Positions 20,183 through 28,510 of a stretch of 64,000 nucleotides of DNA are shown piece after piece. The stretch is from Pararhizobium sp. (GTDB taxonomy: Bacteria; Pseudomonadota; Alphaproteobacteria; Rhizobiales; Rhizobiaceae). The notes beneath the pieces were generated by a model that saw nothing but the letters and a program-made list of their open reading frames with translations, did not search any database and had not been told where the DNA came from. How positions within the stretch are numbered: the stretch's first letter is position 1; every line of letters starts with the position of its first letter. Location of the stretch: positions 1 to 64,000 of the forward strand of contig JAURWE010000103.1 of assembly GCA_030655075.1 (NCBI GenBank), in the 5' to 3' direction. Both the position numbers and the translations under genes were made by a program.

Positions 20183-20863
20183 TCAAGCCACCTTGGCAAC
20201 ACGCTCCACCAGCCGCAAACCCTTGGGCCCCGCCACCGTCCGCAGTTCCTCGTAGCCGGGAACCATCAGATGCGGCGTCTCCATCGCATGGCTGTGCGTG
20301 GCGCTGATCACGACGACGGAGGCGCCAGCAGCCTCGCCCGCAGCGATCCCCGCAACCGCATCCTCGAACACAAGGCAATCGCTGCCAGCAAAGCCCAAGC
20401 GCTGTGCCGCCAGCAGGAAGCAATCCGGCTTAGGCTTGCCCTCAGTCACGTCTTCGGCCGTCACCATCACATCAGGAAGAGGGATACCCGCTGCCCCGCA
20501 GCGCACTAGGGCTAGCGCCCGCGGCGCCGAAGTCACGATCGCCCAGCGATCGGACGGCAGCGACGCCAGGAAGGCCAACGCCCCCGGGATCGGTGCAATA
20601 CCGCCGGTGTCGAGCATTTCGGCATCGGCCAGGTCCTGCGCCTCGCGCTCGGCATCGACGCCCGGAATGTTCAGCTTGCGCACGGTTTCGACGGCCCGAA
20701 CCCCATGCATCGTCGGCAGAAAACTCTCGACATCCAGCCCATGTTTGATCGCCCAGCGCGTCCACACCCGTTCGGTCGCCGCAATCGAGGTCAGGATCGT
20801 GCCGTCCATATCGAACAGAAACGCGGAAAATTCCCGCCCCTCGAAAAGCGCCTTGCCCGTCAT
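20183..20863 (-). CDS. HAD-superfamily phosphatase, sugar-phosphatase type
   Basis: A 226-residue HAD hydrolase. The nucleophile motif DMDGT has Asp18 and Asp20; VTSAP is motif II; the Lys lies in GKPKPDCF; and the acidic motif is VFEDAVAGI. A helical cap separates motif I from motif II (subfamily IA). Similar proteins dephosphorylate sugar phosphates or 2-phosphoglycolate; the substrate here is unknown. I start at ATG 20863, giving MTGKALFEG and the usual distance to motif I, rather than the Arg-rich extension from 20899. It lies alone between repeats. Confidence 0.85.
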   Translation of the reverse strand: MTGKALFEGREFSAFLFDMDGTILTSIAATERVWTRWAIKHGLDVESFLPTMHGVRAVETVRKLNIPGVDAEREAQDLADAEMLDTGGIAPIPGALAFLASLPSDRWAIVTSAPRALALVRCGAAGIPLPDVMVTAEDVTEGKPKPDCFLLAAQRLGFAGSDCLVFEDAVAGIAAGEAAGASVVVISATHSHAMETPHLMVPGYEELRTVAGPKGLRLVERVAKVA

Positions 20864-21018
20864 CACCCGCCGTCTCCGTCTGTGCGGCCCCGGCCGCAAA
20901 TGCCAATCTTTCAGGGCGCATCCCTAGACCAGTTCGCCGCCAACCGGAAGCGGCCTCCCACAAGGAATTTACCCGGCACGCCTCTCTCACCGCAGAGGGA
21001 GAGAAAAGCCGAGGTCGC

Positions 21019-21126
21019 TCCCTCCCCCTTGTGGGGAGGGTTGGGGAGGGGTTCTTGCCACGAATACGAAAACAGAGAGAACCCCTCCCGGCCCTCCCAG
21101 GCCACCCTCCTCACGAGGGAAAGGGG
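21019..21126. repeat. Inverted GC-rich intergenic repeat
   Basis: The left arm (about 21019-21055) holds CCTCCCCCTTGTGGGGAGG and then GGGGAGGGGTTCT. The right arm (about 21078-21126) holds the inverted, diverged copy starting AGAACCCCTCCC. It is a REP-like palindromic element of a kind common in Rhizobiaceae, distinct from the RIME-like repeats. Confidence 0.65.
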
Positions 21127-21176
21127 AAGGCGGAGCGCGCTCGAAAACCACTCCCTATTGTCATCCAGAGAGAATA

Positions 21177-21190
21177 CGGGTATATGCCCG
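21177..21190. promoter_or_regulatory. Palindromic operator candidate before marR
   Basis: The sequence CGGGTATATGCCCG is a near-perfect palindrome ending 3 bp before the marR ATG. An identical 14-mer occurs at 21608-21621. Position and symmetry suggest autoregulation by the MarR-family protein. Confidence 0.65.
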
Positions 21191-21193
21191 CAC

Positions 21194-21592
21194 ATGAACG
21201 GTTCCTGCTACTGCATCCTGCTGCGAAAAGCGTCCCGAAAGGTCTCCTCGGTCTATGACGAGGCCCTGGCGCCGCTTGGCGTCAACATTGCCCAATTCAG
21301 CCTGATGCGAAACATCCGACGCACCGAGCCCGTCTCGCTCACCGATCTCGCCACAAGGCTGGAGCTCGACCGCTCCACTGTCGGCCGCAACACCAAGGTC
21401 CTGCAGCGGGCCGGGTGGGTGAAGAGCGCGAAGGGCGACGATCAGCGTGAGGCGGTGCTGGTTCTGAGCGATGAAGGCCGGCGCATTCTCGATAAGGGCG
21501 CGCCGCTCTGGGACGAGGCGCAGGCCAGCATCGAAACCCGGCTCGGGCAGAAAACAGTGGACGCGCTTCACGACCTGCTCGCGGCTCTATAA
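21194..21592 (+). CDS. MarR-family transcriptional regulator
   Basis: A 132-residue winged-helix regulator. The recognition region LTDLATRLELDRSTVGRNTK (about 50-69) and the wing segment VKSAKGDDQREAVLVLSDEG are clear. The N-terminal MNGSCYCILLRKASRK has two Cys (residues 5 and 7) that could sense oxidants or metals; this is speculative. ATG 21194 lacks a ribosome site and directly follows the palindrome, so the transcript may be leaderless; TTG 21158 is an in-frame alternative. It precedes the MFS gene, whose leader carries the same palindrome, so it is probably the repressor of that transporter. Confidence 0.85.
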   Translation: MNGSCYCILLRKASRKVSSVYDEALAPLGVNIAQFSLMRNIRRTEPVSLTDLATRLELDRSTVGRNTKVLQRAGWVKSAKGDDQREAVLVLSDEGRRILDKGAPLWDEAQASIETRLGQKTVDALHDLLAAL

Positions 21593-21607
21593 ATTTTTCG
21601 ACTTATG

Positions 21608-21621
21608 CGGGTATATGCCCG
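21608..21621. promoter_or_regulatory. Palindromic operator candidate before the MFS gene
   Basis: An exact second copy of CGGGTATATGCCCG, 15 bp after the marR stop and 52 bp before the transporter start. It implies that the MFS gene has its own MarR-controlled promoter. Confidence 0.65.
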
Positions 21622-21673
21622 TAAAATCCTGCCCGCGACACGCGGCACCACAAAAAGAAGGGGCGTTCCCACC

Positions 21674-22963
21674 ATGCTGTCAAACCGCGTCGCCGCCTAT
21701 ATGAAGGCCCGAAACATCCACTACGGCTGGGTGGTTGCGGTCACCACCTTCCTCACCATGCTCGCCACCGCCGGCGCCATGGGCTCGGCCGGGGTGATGA
21801 TCCAGCCGCTCGAACAGGAATTCGGCTGGTCGACCGCAGATATTTCCTCGGCCATGGCGGTGCGCCTTGTGCTTTTCGGCCTGCTCGGCCCCTTCACCGC
21901 CGCCTTCATGAACCACTACGGCGTCCGCAACGTCGTCTCCTTCGCGCTTGGGCTCATCACCTTCGGCCTCGTCGCCTCCTGTTTCATGACCGAGCTGTCG
22001 CATCTGATGCTGCTTTGGGGCGTCGTCCTTGGCGTCGGCACCGGCATGACGGCGCTGGTGCTCGGCGCGACGGTCGCCACCCGCTGGTTCTCCCACCGGC
22101 GCGGCCTGGTCGTCGGCCTTATGACCGCCAGCAACGCCACCGGCCAGCTCGTCTTCCTGCCGATGCTGGCGGCCCTGACCGAAGCCTACGGCTGGCGCAT
22201 GGCGCTCTTGGTCGTCGTCGTCATCATCGCCGCCGCCATGCTGCTCGTGCTCATGCTGATGCGCGACTACCCGTCCGATGTCGGCCTGCCCGCCTATGGC
22301 GACACGGTCGTTGTCGCGCCGCCGGCTCGCACGACAAGGCTGTCCGACATGCTGATGTCGCCGCTGGTGGCGCTGAGGCAAGCCTCCGGAAGCTCCACCT
22401 TCTGGGTTCTTTTCTTCACCTTCTTCGTCTGCGGCCTGTCGACCAACGGCCTCATCCAGACCCACTGGATTTCGATCTGCGGCGATTTCGGCATCATTCC
22501 GATCGCTGCCGCCGGCATGCTGGCCATCGTCGGCATCTTCGACTTCGGCGGTACGATCATGGCCGGCTGGCTCTCCGACCGCTACGACAACCGCTGGCTG
22601 CTCTTCTGGTTCTATGGCCTGCGCGGCCTGTCGCTGATCTACCTGTCGATCTCGGGTTTCGGCATCTACGAACTGTCGATCTTCGCCGTCTTCTACGGTC
22701 TCGACTGGGTCGCCACCGTGCCGCCGACGGTCAAGCTCGCTGCCGAACGTTTTGGCCGCGAAAAGGCCAATCTGACCTTTGGCTGGATCTTTGCCGGCCA
22801 CCAGCTGGGTGCGGCAACCGCCGCCTACGGCGCCGGGGCGCTGCGCACCGACTATGATACCTACATGCCCGCCCTGCAGATCGCCGGCGTCATGTGTGTT
22901 CTGGCCTCGCTGTCGGTCATGCTTCTGAGCCGTCCGAGCCCGACGATCGCCCAGCCGGCATAG
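21674..22963 (+). CDS. MFS transporter
   Basis: A 429-residue major facilitator with about 12 hydrophobic segments. It resembles monocarboxylate/organic-acid type MFS proteins: the early HYGWVVAVTTF and the loop ATRWFSHRRGLVVGLM are typical. ATG 21674 is preceded by AGAAGGGG at 21656-21663. An ATG at 21605 in frame lies inside the operator and is unlikely to be used. The substrate is unknown. A linked MarR regulator often means efflux of, or uptake of, an aromatic or organic acid, but that is inference. Confidence 0.85.
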   Translation: MLSNRVAAYMKARNIHYGWVVAVTTFLTMLATAGAMGSAGVMIQPLEQEFGWSTADISSAMAVRLVLFGLLGPFTAAFMNHYGVRNVVSFALGLITFGLVASCFMTELSHLMLLWGVVLGVGTGMTALVLGATVATRWFSHRRGLVVGLMTASNATGQLVFLPMLAALTEAYGWRMALLVVVVIIAAAMLLVLMLMRDYPSDVGLPAYGDTVVVAPPARTTRLSDMLMSPLVALRQASGSSTFWVLFFTFFVCGLSTNGLIQTHWISICGDFGIIPIAAAGMLAIVGIFDFGGTIMAGWLSDRYDNRWLLFWFYGLRGLSLIYLSISGFGIYELSIFAVFYGLDWVATVPPTVKLAAERFGREKANLTFGWIFAGHQLGAATAAYGAGALRTDYDTYMPALQIAGVMCVLASLSVMLLSRPSPTIAQPA

Positions 22964-23044
22964 GCGGCTGCGTTATGGCAACCCTTGACTTTCCCCAACG
23001 ATCGGCCGACTTCAGAACCTTGAGATAAAGACGAGGACAGAGTG

Positions 23045-23791
23045 ATGAGCGACGCAGCCCGCACCACCATCGACCAGAGCGAAGTCGACCGGTTCTCGGC
23101 CATGGCCGCCGAATGGTGGGATCCGCGTGGAAAATTCCGGCCGCTGCACAAGTTCAACCCGGTCCGCCTCACCTACATCCGCGACCGCGTCTCGGACACC
23201 TACGGCCGCGATCCGCTGGCGCCGCAACCGCTGAAGGGCCTGCGCATTCTCGACATCGGCTGCGGCGGCGGCCTGCTGTCGGAACCGATGGCCCGCATGG
23301 GCGCCGAGGTGGTCGGCGCCGACGCGTCGGAAAAAAACATCATGATCGCCAGGACCCATGCGGCCGGAAGCGGTGTAACGGTCGACTATCGCGCCGTGAC
23401 GGCCGAAGCGCTGGCGCAATCCGGCGAAAGCTTCGACGTCGTGCTCAACATGGAAGTCGTCGAACATGTCGCCGATGTCGAGTTTTTCATGACCACCTGC
23501 GCCTCGATGGTGCGCCCCGGCGGCCTGATGTTCGTCGCCACCATCAACCGGACGATGAAGGCGGCGGCGCTCGCCATCTTCGCCGCCGAAAACATCCTGC
23601 GCTGGCTGCCGCGCGGCACCCACCAATACGAGAAACTGGTGCGCCCCGACGAGTTGGAAAAGCCGCTCAACGCCAGCGGCCTGACGGTGACCGAGCGCAC
23701 CGGCGTCTTCTTCAATCCGCTGTCCAACCAGTGGAACCTGTCACCCGACATGGACGTCAACTACATGCTGGTCGCCAAGCGGCCTGTTTGA
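23045..23791 (+). CDS. ubiG: Ubiquinone biosynthesis O-methyltransferase UbiG
   Basis: A 248-residue SAM-dependent methyltransferase that performs the two O-methylations of ubiquinone synthesis. The SAM motif ILDIGCGGGLLSEPMARMGA and the UbiG signatures AAEWWDPRGKFRPLHKFNPVR and GTHQYEKLVRPDEL are present. GAGGA at 23033-23037 lies 7 bp before ATG 23045, which I prefer to the overlapping GTG 23042. The gene follows the MFS gene with about 80 bp between and seems to be independently transcribed. Confidence 0.96.
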   Translation: MSDAARTTIDQSEVDRFSAMAAEWWDPRGKFRPLHKFNPVRLTYIRDRVSDTYGRDPLAPQPLKGLRILDIGCGGGLLSEPMARMGAEVVGADASEKNIMIARTHAAGSGVTVDYRAVTAEALAQSGESFDVVLNMEVVEHVADVEFFMTTCASMVRPGGLMFVATINRTMKAAALAIFAAENILRWLPRGTHQYEKLVRPDELEKPLNASGLTVTERTGVFFNPLSNQWNLSPDMDVNYMLVAKRPV

Positions 23792-23804
23792 AAAGCCACC
23801 AGGC

Positions 23805-24377
23805 CTACACTTTCAGCTTCAGCACCTCGGCCAGCAGCTCCCGCTGGCCGTCTTCATTGGCCAGCGCAAGCTCGCGAACCCGGGCCCGGTCGATGACATA
23901 GGGCTCGCCGTCGGGACCATAGGGCTGTTTGAAGGTAAAGGCCGAAGGCCCGGCGCCATGGTCGTGCAGCTGTTCGAGTTTTGGCGCTGCCTCGGCCCAG
24001 ACCGGCCGGTGGCGGGCATCGACCCACCACAGCACCAGCGGCGGCCAGGAGTTTTCGAGATTCCAGGCCCGCCTGTGCTTCAGCGCATCCGCATGCACGC
24101 CATTGTAGGCAAACGCCATCAGGCTCTCGATGTCCTGCCACAGCGACAGCGAGGACGGCCCGGTCTCGCGGCCGCTACCTTCGATGAAACGCGGAAACAC
24201 CTGCGGGCCCCAGCTGCGGGTGCCGGGTTCGCCAATATAGCCGGAACGTCCCACAAAGCCCTTGGCCCGCCGCGCCGCCTCGAAATTGAACGGTTCGCGC
24301 TCGAGAAAGCCCTGCACCTCGGGCTGGTCGTAACCGGCCACATGCAGGCCGAAATTGTACATGGCGAGGTGCTTCAC
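23805..24377 (-). CDS. DUF3291-family protein
   Basis: A 190-residue protein of unknown function. The family features are the N-terminal segment LAMYNFGLHVAG, SLSLWQDIESLMAFAYNGVH, and the WPPLVLWWVDARHRPVWAEA core, an arrangement like ferredoxin-fold monooxygenase-type domains. No catalytic role is established. It is convergent with ubiG, with 13 bp between the stops, and shares a strand with the DUF1178 gene upstream (18 bp gap). Confidence 0.8.
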   Translation of the reverse strand: MKHLAMYNFGLHVAGYDQPEVQGFLEREPFNFEAARRAKGFVGRSGYIGEPGTRSWGPQVFPRFIEGSGRETGPSSLSLWQDIESLMAFAYNGVHADALKHRRAWNLENSWPPLVLWWVDARHRPVWAEAAPKLEQLHDHGAGPSAFTFKQPYGPDGEPYVIDRARVRELALANEDGQRELLAEVLKLKV

Positions 24378-24395
24378 GGTAGCCCTCCCCGTGGT

Positions 24396-24824
24396 TCAGT
24401 TCATATCATCGGGCAGGATCGGCAAGGGCGCGATCTCGATGCCTTCGTCCAGCATCTCGCGGGCCTCCTCGGGTGTCGCCTTGCCCATGATGCCGCGCGC
24501 TTCGGCTTCGCCGTAATGGATTTTGCGGGCCTCATTGGCAAACTGATCACCGACATCTTCGGCGTTTTCCTTGATATGATTGACCATCTCGCGCAGTTTG
24601 CCCATGGCCGCGCTGTGCGCCTGGCTCATCACCATCGACTGGGTAGCCTCTTTCTTGCGTGCCGTCGATACGGATGGCGTCATCAGCCTCTTTTCGATCG
24701 AGCCCGATCCACAGACCGGGCAGGTCACCAGCGCCTTGGCAGCCTGCCGGTCAAAATCCTCGCCGGATGCAAACCAACCTTCGAATTCATGGCCGCGTTT
24801 GCACGACAGCGTATAGCGGATCAC
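24396..24824 (-). CDS. DUF1178-family protein
   Basis: A 142-residue conserved proteobacterial protein of unknown function. The N terminus MIRYTLSCKRGHEFEGWF and a CPVCGSG pair look like a small zinc-binding ribbon, followed by a helical, acidic C-terminal half. Its ATG overlaps the TGA of the nitrilase gene by 4 bp, so the two are translationally coupled. Confidence 0.88.
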   Translation of the reverse strand: MIRYTLSCKRGHEFEGWFASGEDFDRQAAKALVTCPVCGSGSIEKRLMTPSVSTARKKEATQSMVMSQAHSAAMGKLREMVNHIKENAEDVGDQFANEARKIHYGEAEARGIMGKATPEEAREMLDEGIEIAPLPILPDDMN

Positions 24825-25678
24825 GCTGCCACGCCTCCCTTGGCAACCGGCTGAACCTGTTCGAGCGAGAAACTGCGGCCGTTCTTCAGGTTCGGAATCT
24901 TGTCGTGCGCAGCCTTCACCGAGGAAACGTCGATGTCGGCAACGATGACCGCCTCGCCGGAACCGCCCGCCACAGCCAGAACCTTGCCCCAGGGATCGAT
25001 GATGATCGAATGACCGAAGGTCTCGCGGCCATCCTCATGCACACCGGCCTGTGCCGCAGCGATGACGAAGAGACCGTTTTCGATGGCCCGGGCGCGCAGC
25101 AGGATTTCCCAGTGCGCCTCGCCGGTCTGGCGGGTAAAGGCGGCAGGCACCGTCATGATCTCGGCACCGGCCACAGCCTGCGTGCGGAAAAGTTCGGGAA
25201 AGCGCACATCGTAGCAGATGGCAAAACCCAAGCGCCCGAACGGCAGGTCGGCAACGCGCGCAAACCCCCCCGGCGTGTAAGCCGCGCTCTCGCGCCAGCT
25301 TTCACCATTGTCGAGATCGACGTCGAACATGTGGATTTTGTCGTAATGGCAGACTTTCGCTCCGTCGGGACCGAAGAGAAAGCCGCGATTGGCAATCTTG
25401 CCGTCGGCCAGCGCGATCGCCGTAGAACCGATATGAACATGGATACCGAGCTCGCCGGCAAGCACGGAAGCCGCCTTGACCACCAGATCATTGGCCTCGT
25501 CCTTGAGAACGGCACGCAGTGCGGCCCGATCCTTCTGGATGGCCCCGGTCATTTCCGGCGTCTGGACGTAGACCGCCCCCTGAGCTGCCGCCTCGCGGAC
25601 GAGACGAACCATGCTGTCGACGTTCTTTTCCGGATCCACGCCAGAACACATCTGGATGGCAGCAGCCTTGAAGCTCAT
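24821..25678 (-). CDS. Carbon-nitrogen hydrolase (Nit1/omega-amidase type)
   Basis: A 285-residue nitrilase-superfamily amidase. The Glu-Lys-Cys triad is visible: Glu42 in TPEMTG, Lys in CHYDKIHMFDVDL and Cys in ICYDVRFPELF. Close relatives hydrolyse deaminated glutathione or 2-oxo-acid amides as metabolite repair. An adjacent glutaredoxin gene fits a glutathione link, though this is only context. The start at 25678 (MSFKAAAIQM) has AAAGGACAG upstream; open sequence beyond it overlaps grxC. It is in a run comF-grxC-nitrilase-DUF1178. Confidence 0.9.
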   Translation of the reverse strand: MSFKAAAIQMCSGVDPEKNVDSMVRLVREAAAQGAVYVQTPEMTGAIQKDRAALRAVLKDEANDLVVKAASVLAGELGIHVHIGSTAIALADGKIANRGFLFGPDGAKVCHYDKIHMFDVDLDNGESWRESAAYTPGGFARVADLPFGRLGFAICYDVRFPELFRTQAVAGAEIMTVPAAFTRQTGEAHWEILLRARAIENGLFVIAAAQAGVHEDGRETFGHSIIIDPWGKVLAVAGGSGEAVIVADIDVSSVKAAHDKIPNLKNGRSFSLEQVQPVAKGGVAA

Positions 25679-25691
25679 AGGTTCTGTCCTT

Positions 25692-25949
25692 TTACGAAGC
25701 CAGCAATTCGTCGAGTTTCCCGGCGCGATCAAGGGCGTGAACGTCGTCGCAGCCGCCGACATGTGTATCGCCGATAAAAATCTGCGGGAAGGTCGAGCCG
25801 CCATTGGCGCGCTTGACCATCTCCTGGCGCACATCCGGCGCGTAGGTCGCGTCATGCTCGGTAAAGCTGACGCCCTTGGTTTCGAACAACTTCTTGGCCG
25901 CCGAGCAATAACCGCAAAACTGCCGTGTGTAGATGACGACTGACGCCAT
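25692..25949 (-). CDS. grxC: Glutaredoxin 3
   Basis: An 85-residue dithiol glutaredoxin. The active site is CGYC at residues 12-15 instead of the more usual CPYC; the glutathione-binding TFPQIFIG and GGCDD motifs are present. It reduces disulfides and mixed disulfides with glutathione. The start at 25949 gives MASVVIYTRQF, the normal family N terminus. It sits between comF (45-bp gap) and the nitrilase (13-bp gap). Confidence 0.94.
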   Translation of the reverse strand: MASVVIYTRQFCGYCSAAKKLFETKGVSFTEHDATYAPDVRQEMVKRANGGSTFPQIFIGDTHVGGCDDVHALDRAGKLDELLAS

Positions 25950-25993
25950 GATGGAAACTGTCCTCTTGAGCGGGAAGGTGAAAATACGACATT

Positions 25994-26770
25994 TCATATA
26001 GGAGCAGACAGCGCCCTTGCAAAGGTCAAAACGGTGACATCAACGACGCCGGCGCGCTTCAGGGCCCGGGTGGCGGCAGACACGGTCGCTCCGGTCGTGT
26101 AAACATCGTCAACCAGCACCACGCGGGCTCCGGCAAGATCGGCCCTATGCGGACTTGAAACCGAAAAGGCGCTGCGGACATTGTCTTCGCGGGCCCGCAC
26201 CCCCAGTCCCACCTGTCGCCGTGTCCGTTTGGTCCGCAGCAAGGCATCGGCGAGATAGGGTTTGCCCGACAGACGCGCGACGGCCCGCGCAAGCTCTGCC
26301 GACTGGTTGAACCGGCGTGCCAGCAGACGAAACGCATGCAGCGGAACGGGTATCAAGGCATCGCAATCGGCCACCCGCCCATCGCTCGCCCGCAGCATCC
26401 ACTCCGCCATCATGGCTGCGAGGTCGGTCCGGTCCCGATATTTCAGGCCATGGACGAGATTGCGCGCGACACCGTCATGGACGGCGACAGAGCGCAGCCG
26501 GTCGAACACCGGCGGGTTGGCGATCGCATCGGCGCAGAGAAACCCTGCTCCCAGATCATGCGAAAACGGCAGTCCGAGCACCTCGCAATAGGGCCGCTCA
26601 ATCAGGGTGATGCTCGACCAGCAGGCGCCGCAGACACCGCGATGCCGGCCGGTGAGGATTCCACAACCGGCACAGACCGGCGGAAACACGGTGTCGGCAA
26701 GGCCGGAGACCAGGCCGCCAAGCTTCGCCCGAAAAAGTGATAGGGGTCCATGCCGTTGCGCTGTCGCCAT
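25994..26770 (-). CDS. comF: ComF-family phosphoribosyltransferase-like protein
   Basis: A 258-residue protein with an N-terminal four-cysteine zinc segment (CAGCG ... CGACW), then a type I phosphoribosyltransferase fold with the PRPP loop VVLVDDVYTTGAT. ComF is needed for DNA uptake in competent bacteria; in rhizobia its role is unclear. I start at ATG 26770 (MATAQRHGP); the open frame beyond it crosses the divergent promoter region. The gene is divergent from a methyltransferase with 67 bp between. Confidence 0.88.
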   Translation of the reverse strand: MATAQRHGPLSLFRAKLGGLVSGLADTVFPPVCAGCGILTGRHRGVCGACWSSITLIERPYCEVLGLPFSHDLGAGFLCADAIANPPVFDRLRSVAVHDGVARNLVHGLKYRDRTDLAAMMAEWMLRASDGRVADCDALIPVPLHAFRLLARRFNQSAELARAVARLSGKPYLADALLRTKRTRRQVGLGVRAREDNVRSAFSVSSPHRADLAGARVVLVDDVYTTGATVSAATRALKRAGVVDVTVLTFARALSAPI

Positions 26771-26837
26771 GAGGTTGACTTTATGCCACGTCAGGCGCCA
26801 GTGCCAAAACAAATCGGACAACGTCAGGACGACGACC

Positions 26838-27716
26838 TTGGATACCATCTTTGACCAGACCGCCGTCGAGGCAAACCGCCGCCGCGCCTTCCGGCAGCCC
26901 GGACAGAGAGCCGATTTCCTGCTCGATATCGCTGCCCGGGAACTGGCTGAGCGCCTGGCGGTCGTCGACCGGCATTTCGACCGGGCGGTCGAGTTGCACG
27001 GCTATACCGGACTGGCGGCCCGTCACATCGAAGCAACGGGCAAGACCGGGCATGTCGAGCGGATCGAAACAGACGCCGCCTTTGCCGCCGGCCAGCACAA
27101 CCTGACGATCGCTCCACTGGAAACCGTGCCGCTTGAGGCGGAATCGGTCAACCTTGTCGTTTCGCCCCTGTCCCTGCACCTGACCAACGACACGCCCGGC
27201 GTCTTCATCCAGGTCCGGCGCGCCCTGAAGCCGGATGGGTTGTTTCTCGCCGCCATTCCGGGAAACGGTACGCTGCAGGAACTGCGGGATGTGCTTCTGG
27301 CTGTGGAAAGCGAAATGACCGGTGGCGCCAGCCCGCGGGTCATCCCCTTTGCCGACGTCCGCGACATTGGTGCGTTGCTGCAACGCGCCGGGTTCGCCCT
27401 GCCCGTCGTCGACAAGGAAGTCTATACGGTGCGTTACGGCACGCTGTTTGATCTGATGAAAGATCTGCGCGCCATGGGCATGAGCAATCCGCTCGCCAAT
27501 CGCAGCCGTAAACCGCTTTCCCGCGCCTTCTTTCTGCGCGCCGCCGAGATCTATGCCGAGCGATACGCCGATCCCGATGGGCGTATCAGGGCGACCTTCT
27601 CGATTGTCTACATATCCGGATGGGCGCCGCACGAAAGCCAGCAGAAACCGCTGGCGCCAGGCTCCGCCAAGACGCGTCTTGCCGATGCGCTGAAGACCAG
27701 CGAAGGCAAACTTTGA
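26838..27716 (+). CDS. SAM-dependent methyltransferase (BioC/NDUFAF5-like)
   Basis: A protein of about 292 residues beginning, with a TTG start, MDTIFDQTAVEANRRRAFRQ. AGGA at 26826-26829 precedes TTG 26838 by 8 bp. The segment HFDRAVELHGYTGLAARHI is in the place of the SAM motif but lacks the usual Gly-rich DxGxGxG. The later part resembles alphaproteobacterial relatives of the complex I assembly factor NDUFAF5 (RAFFLRAAEIYAERY, YISGWAPHESQQ). Function here is not established. Confidence 0.8.
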   Translation: MDTIFDQTAVEANRRRAFRQPGQRADFLLDIAARELAERLAVVDRHFDRAVELHGYTGLAARHIEATGKTGHVERIETDAAFAAGQHNLTIAPLETVPLEAESVNLVVSPLSLHLTNDTPGVFIQVRRALKPDGLFLAAIPGNGTLQELRDVLLAVESEMTGGASPRVIPFADVRDIGALLQRAGFALPVVDKEVYTVRYGTLFDLMKDLRAMGMSNPLANRSRKPLSRAFFLRAAEIYAERYADPDGRIRATFSIVYISGWAPHESQQKPLAPGSAKTRLADALKTSEGKL

Positions 27717-27718
27717 GC

Positions 27719-27886
27719 CTACTTCGGCTCGATCTTGCCAGCGACAAATGTCAGCGTGTTGTTCAGCGCATTGCTGAATGTGCCGAGGCCCGTGATCAGA
27801 CCGACGGAGATGAGCGCTGCCAGCAGACCGTATTCGACGGCCGTTGCACCGGAGTCATCGAAAAGAAACTTGCAAAACATCTTCAT
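27719..27886 (-). CDS. Flp/Fap-type IVb pilin, solitary
   Basis: A 55-residue prepilin. A short positive leader ends in DDSG, followed by ATAVEYGLLAALISVGLI: the prepilin peptidase site is Gly/Ala, with Glu at +5 and Tyr at +6 of the mature protein as in Flp pilins, then a single hydrophobic helix. No cpa/tad assembly genes lie nearby, so if expressed it must use machinery encoded elsewhere. It is convergent with the methyltransferase, with only 2 bp between the stops. Confidence 0.85.
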   Translation of the reverse strand: MKMFCKFLFDDSGATAVEYGLLAALISVGLITGLGTFSNALNNTLTFVAGKIEPK

Positions 27887-27989
27887 GGGATACCAGTCTG
27901 TTCAAGTTGCCATTAACGCAAAACTAAAGGCGTCCCCACAACACCTGGCCGTCCTACCGGCTTTTGTCCCGCCGGGCCTGCACGTTTGA

Positions 27990-28313
27990 TCAGCAGCCGC
28001 TCTGGGCTCCATCTGCGTCGATGATGCAAACCGCGCCCGGCATTTCCTGCAATACGCTGCGGCGAACCGTGTAGCGCTTGGAAGGCGACGTGTTGTCCGG
28101 GATGGATCCTGTCTGGATCGCATCATAATCAACAGGCGCATTCGCAATCAGGCTACCTTCGTTCTTCGGAGACAGCATTGGTGTCAGAATAAGGGTCAGG
28201 GCGATCATGGCTGTGCCGAAAAGAAGCGCCAGATTGAGCACGCCCGTCCGTCTCGACTGCGCCGTCACCATGTCCTTGTCCTGGACCGCACTCCAGAAAT
28301 CCTCGTCGGCCAT
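27990..28313 (-). CDS. Small membrane protein of unknown function
   Basis: A 107-residue protein that I do not recognise. It starts MADEDFWSAVQDKDM, has one membrane segment (about 28-48, LNLALLFGTAMIALTLILTP) and a C-terminal part with two Cys (VCIIDADGAQSGC). The start at 28313 is chosen because the upstream in-frame sequence is unlike a protein N terminus. It is upstream of the flp gene on the same strand; a role in the envelope is a guess. Confidence 0.65.
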   Translation of the reverse strand: MADEDFWSAVQDKDMVTAQSRRTGVLNLALLFGTAMIALTLILTPMLSPKNEGSLIANAPVDYDAIQTGSIPDNTSPSKRYTVRRSVLQEMPGAVCIIDADGAQSGC

Positions 28314-28510
28314 CTGTCGCCCCTTATGTACCTTACGTTGCCGTCTTCCACCGGAAGCGGAAATGGCAGCATCAATCAAAATCAGGAGGAGCCGCTCGAC
28401 AGGTATGAAGACAATACCCACGGCCCCTATAGCTCATAACGGCCATTTTGGCGGAGGGTGATAAATGTTCTCTTAACGAAACGGAAATTATGTCGGAAAA
28501 TGAGAGACTT

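Larger units (their letters stand above)
20864..21193. other. Intergenic region with repeat between HAD gene and marR
   Basis: About 330 bp with no credible gene. It contains the inverted-repeat element at 21019-21126 and the first MarR operator candidate at its right end. Confidence 0.4.
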
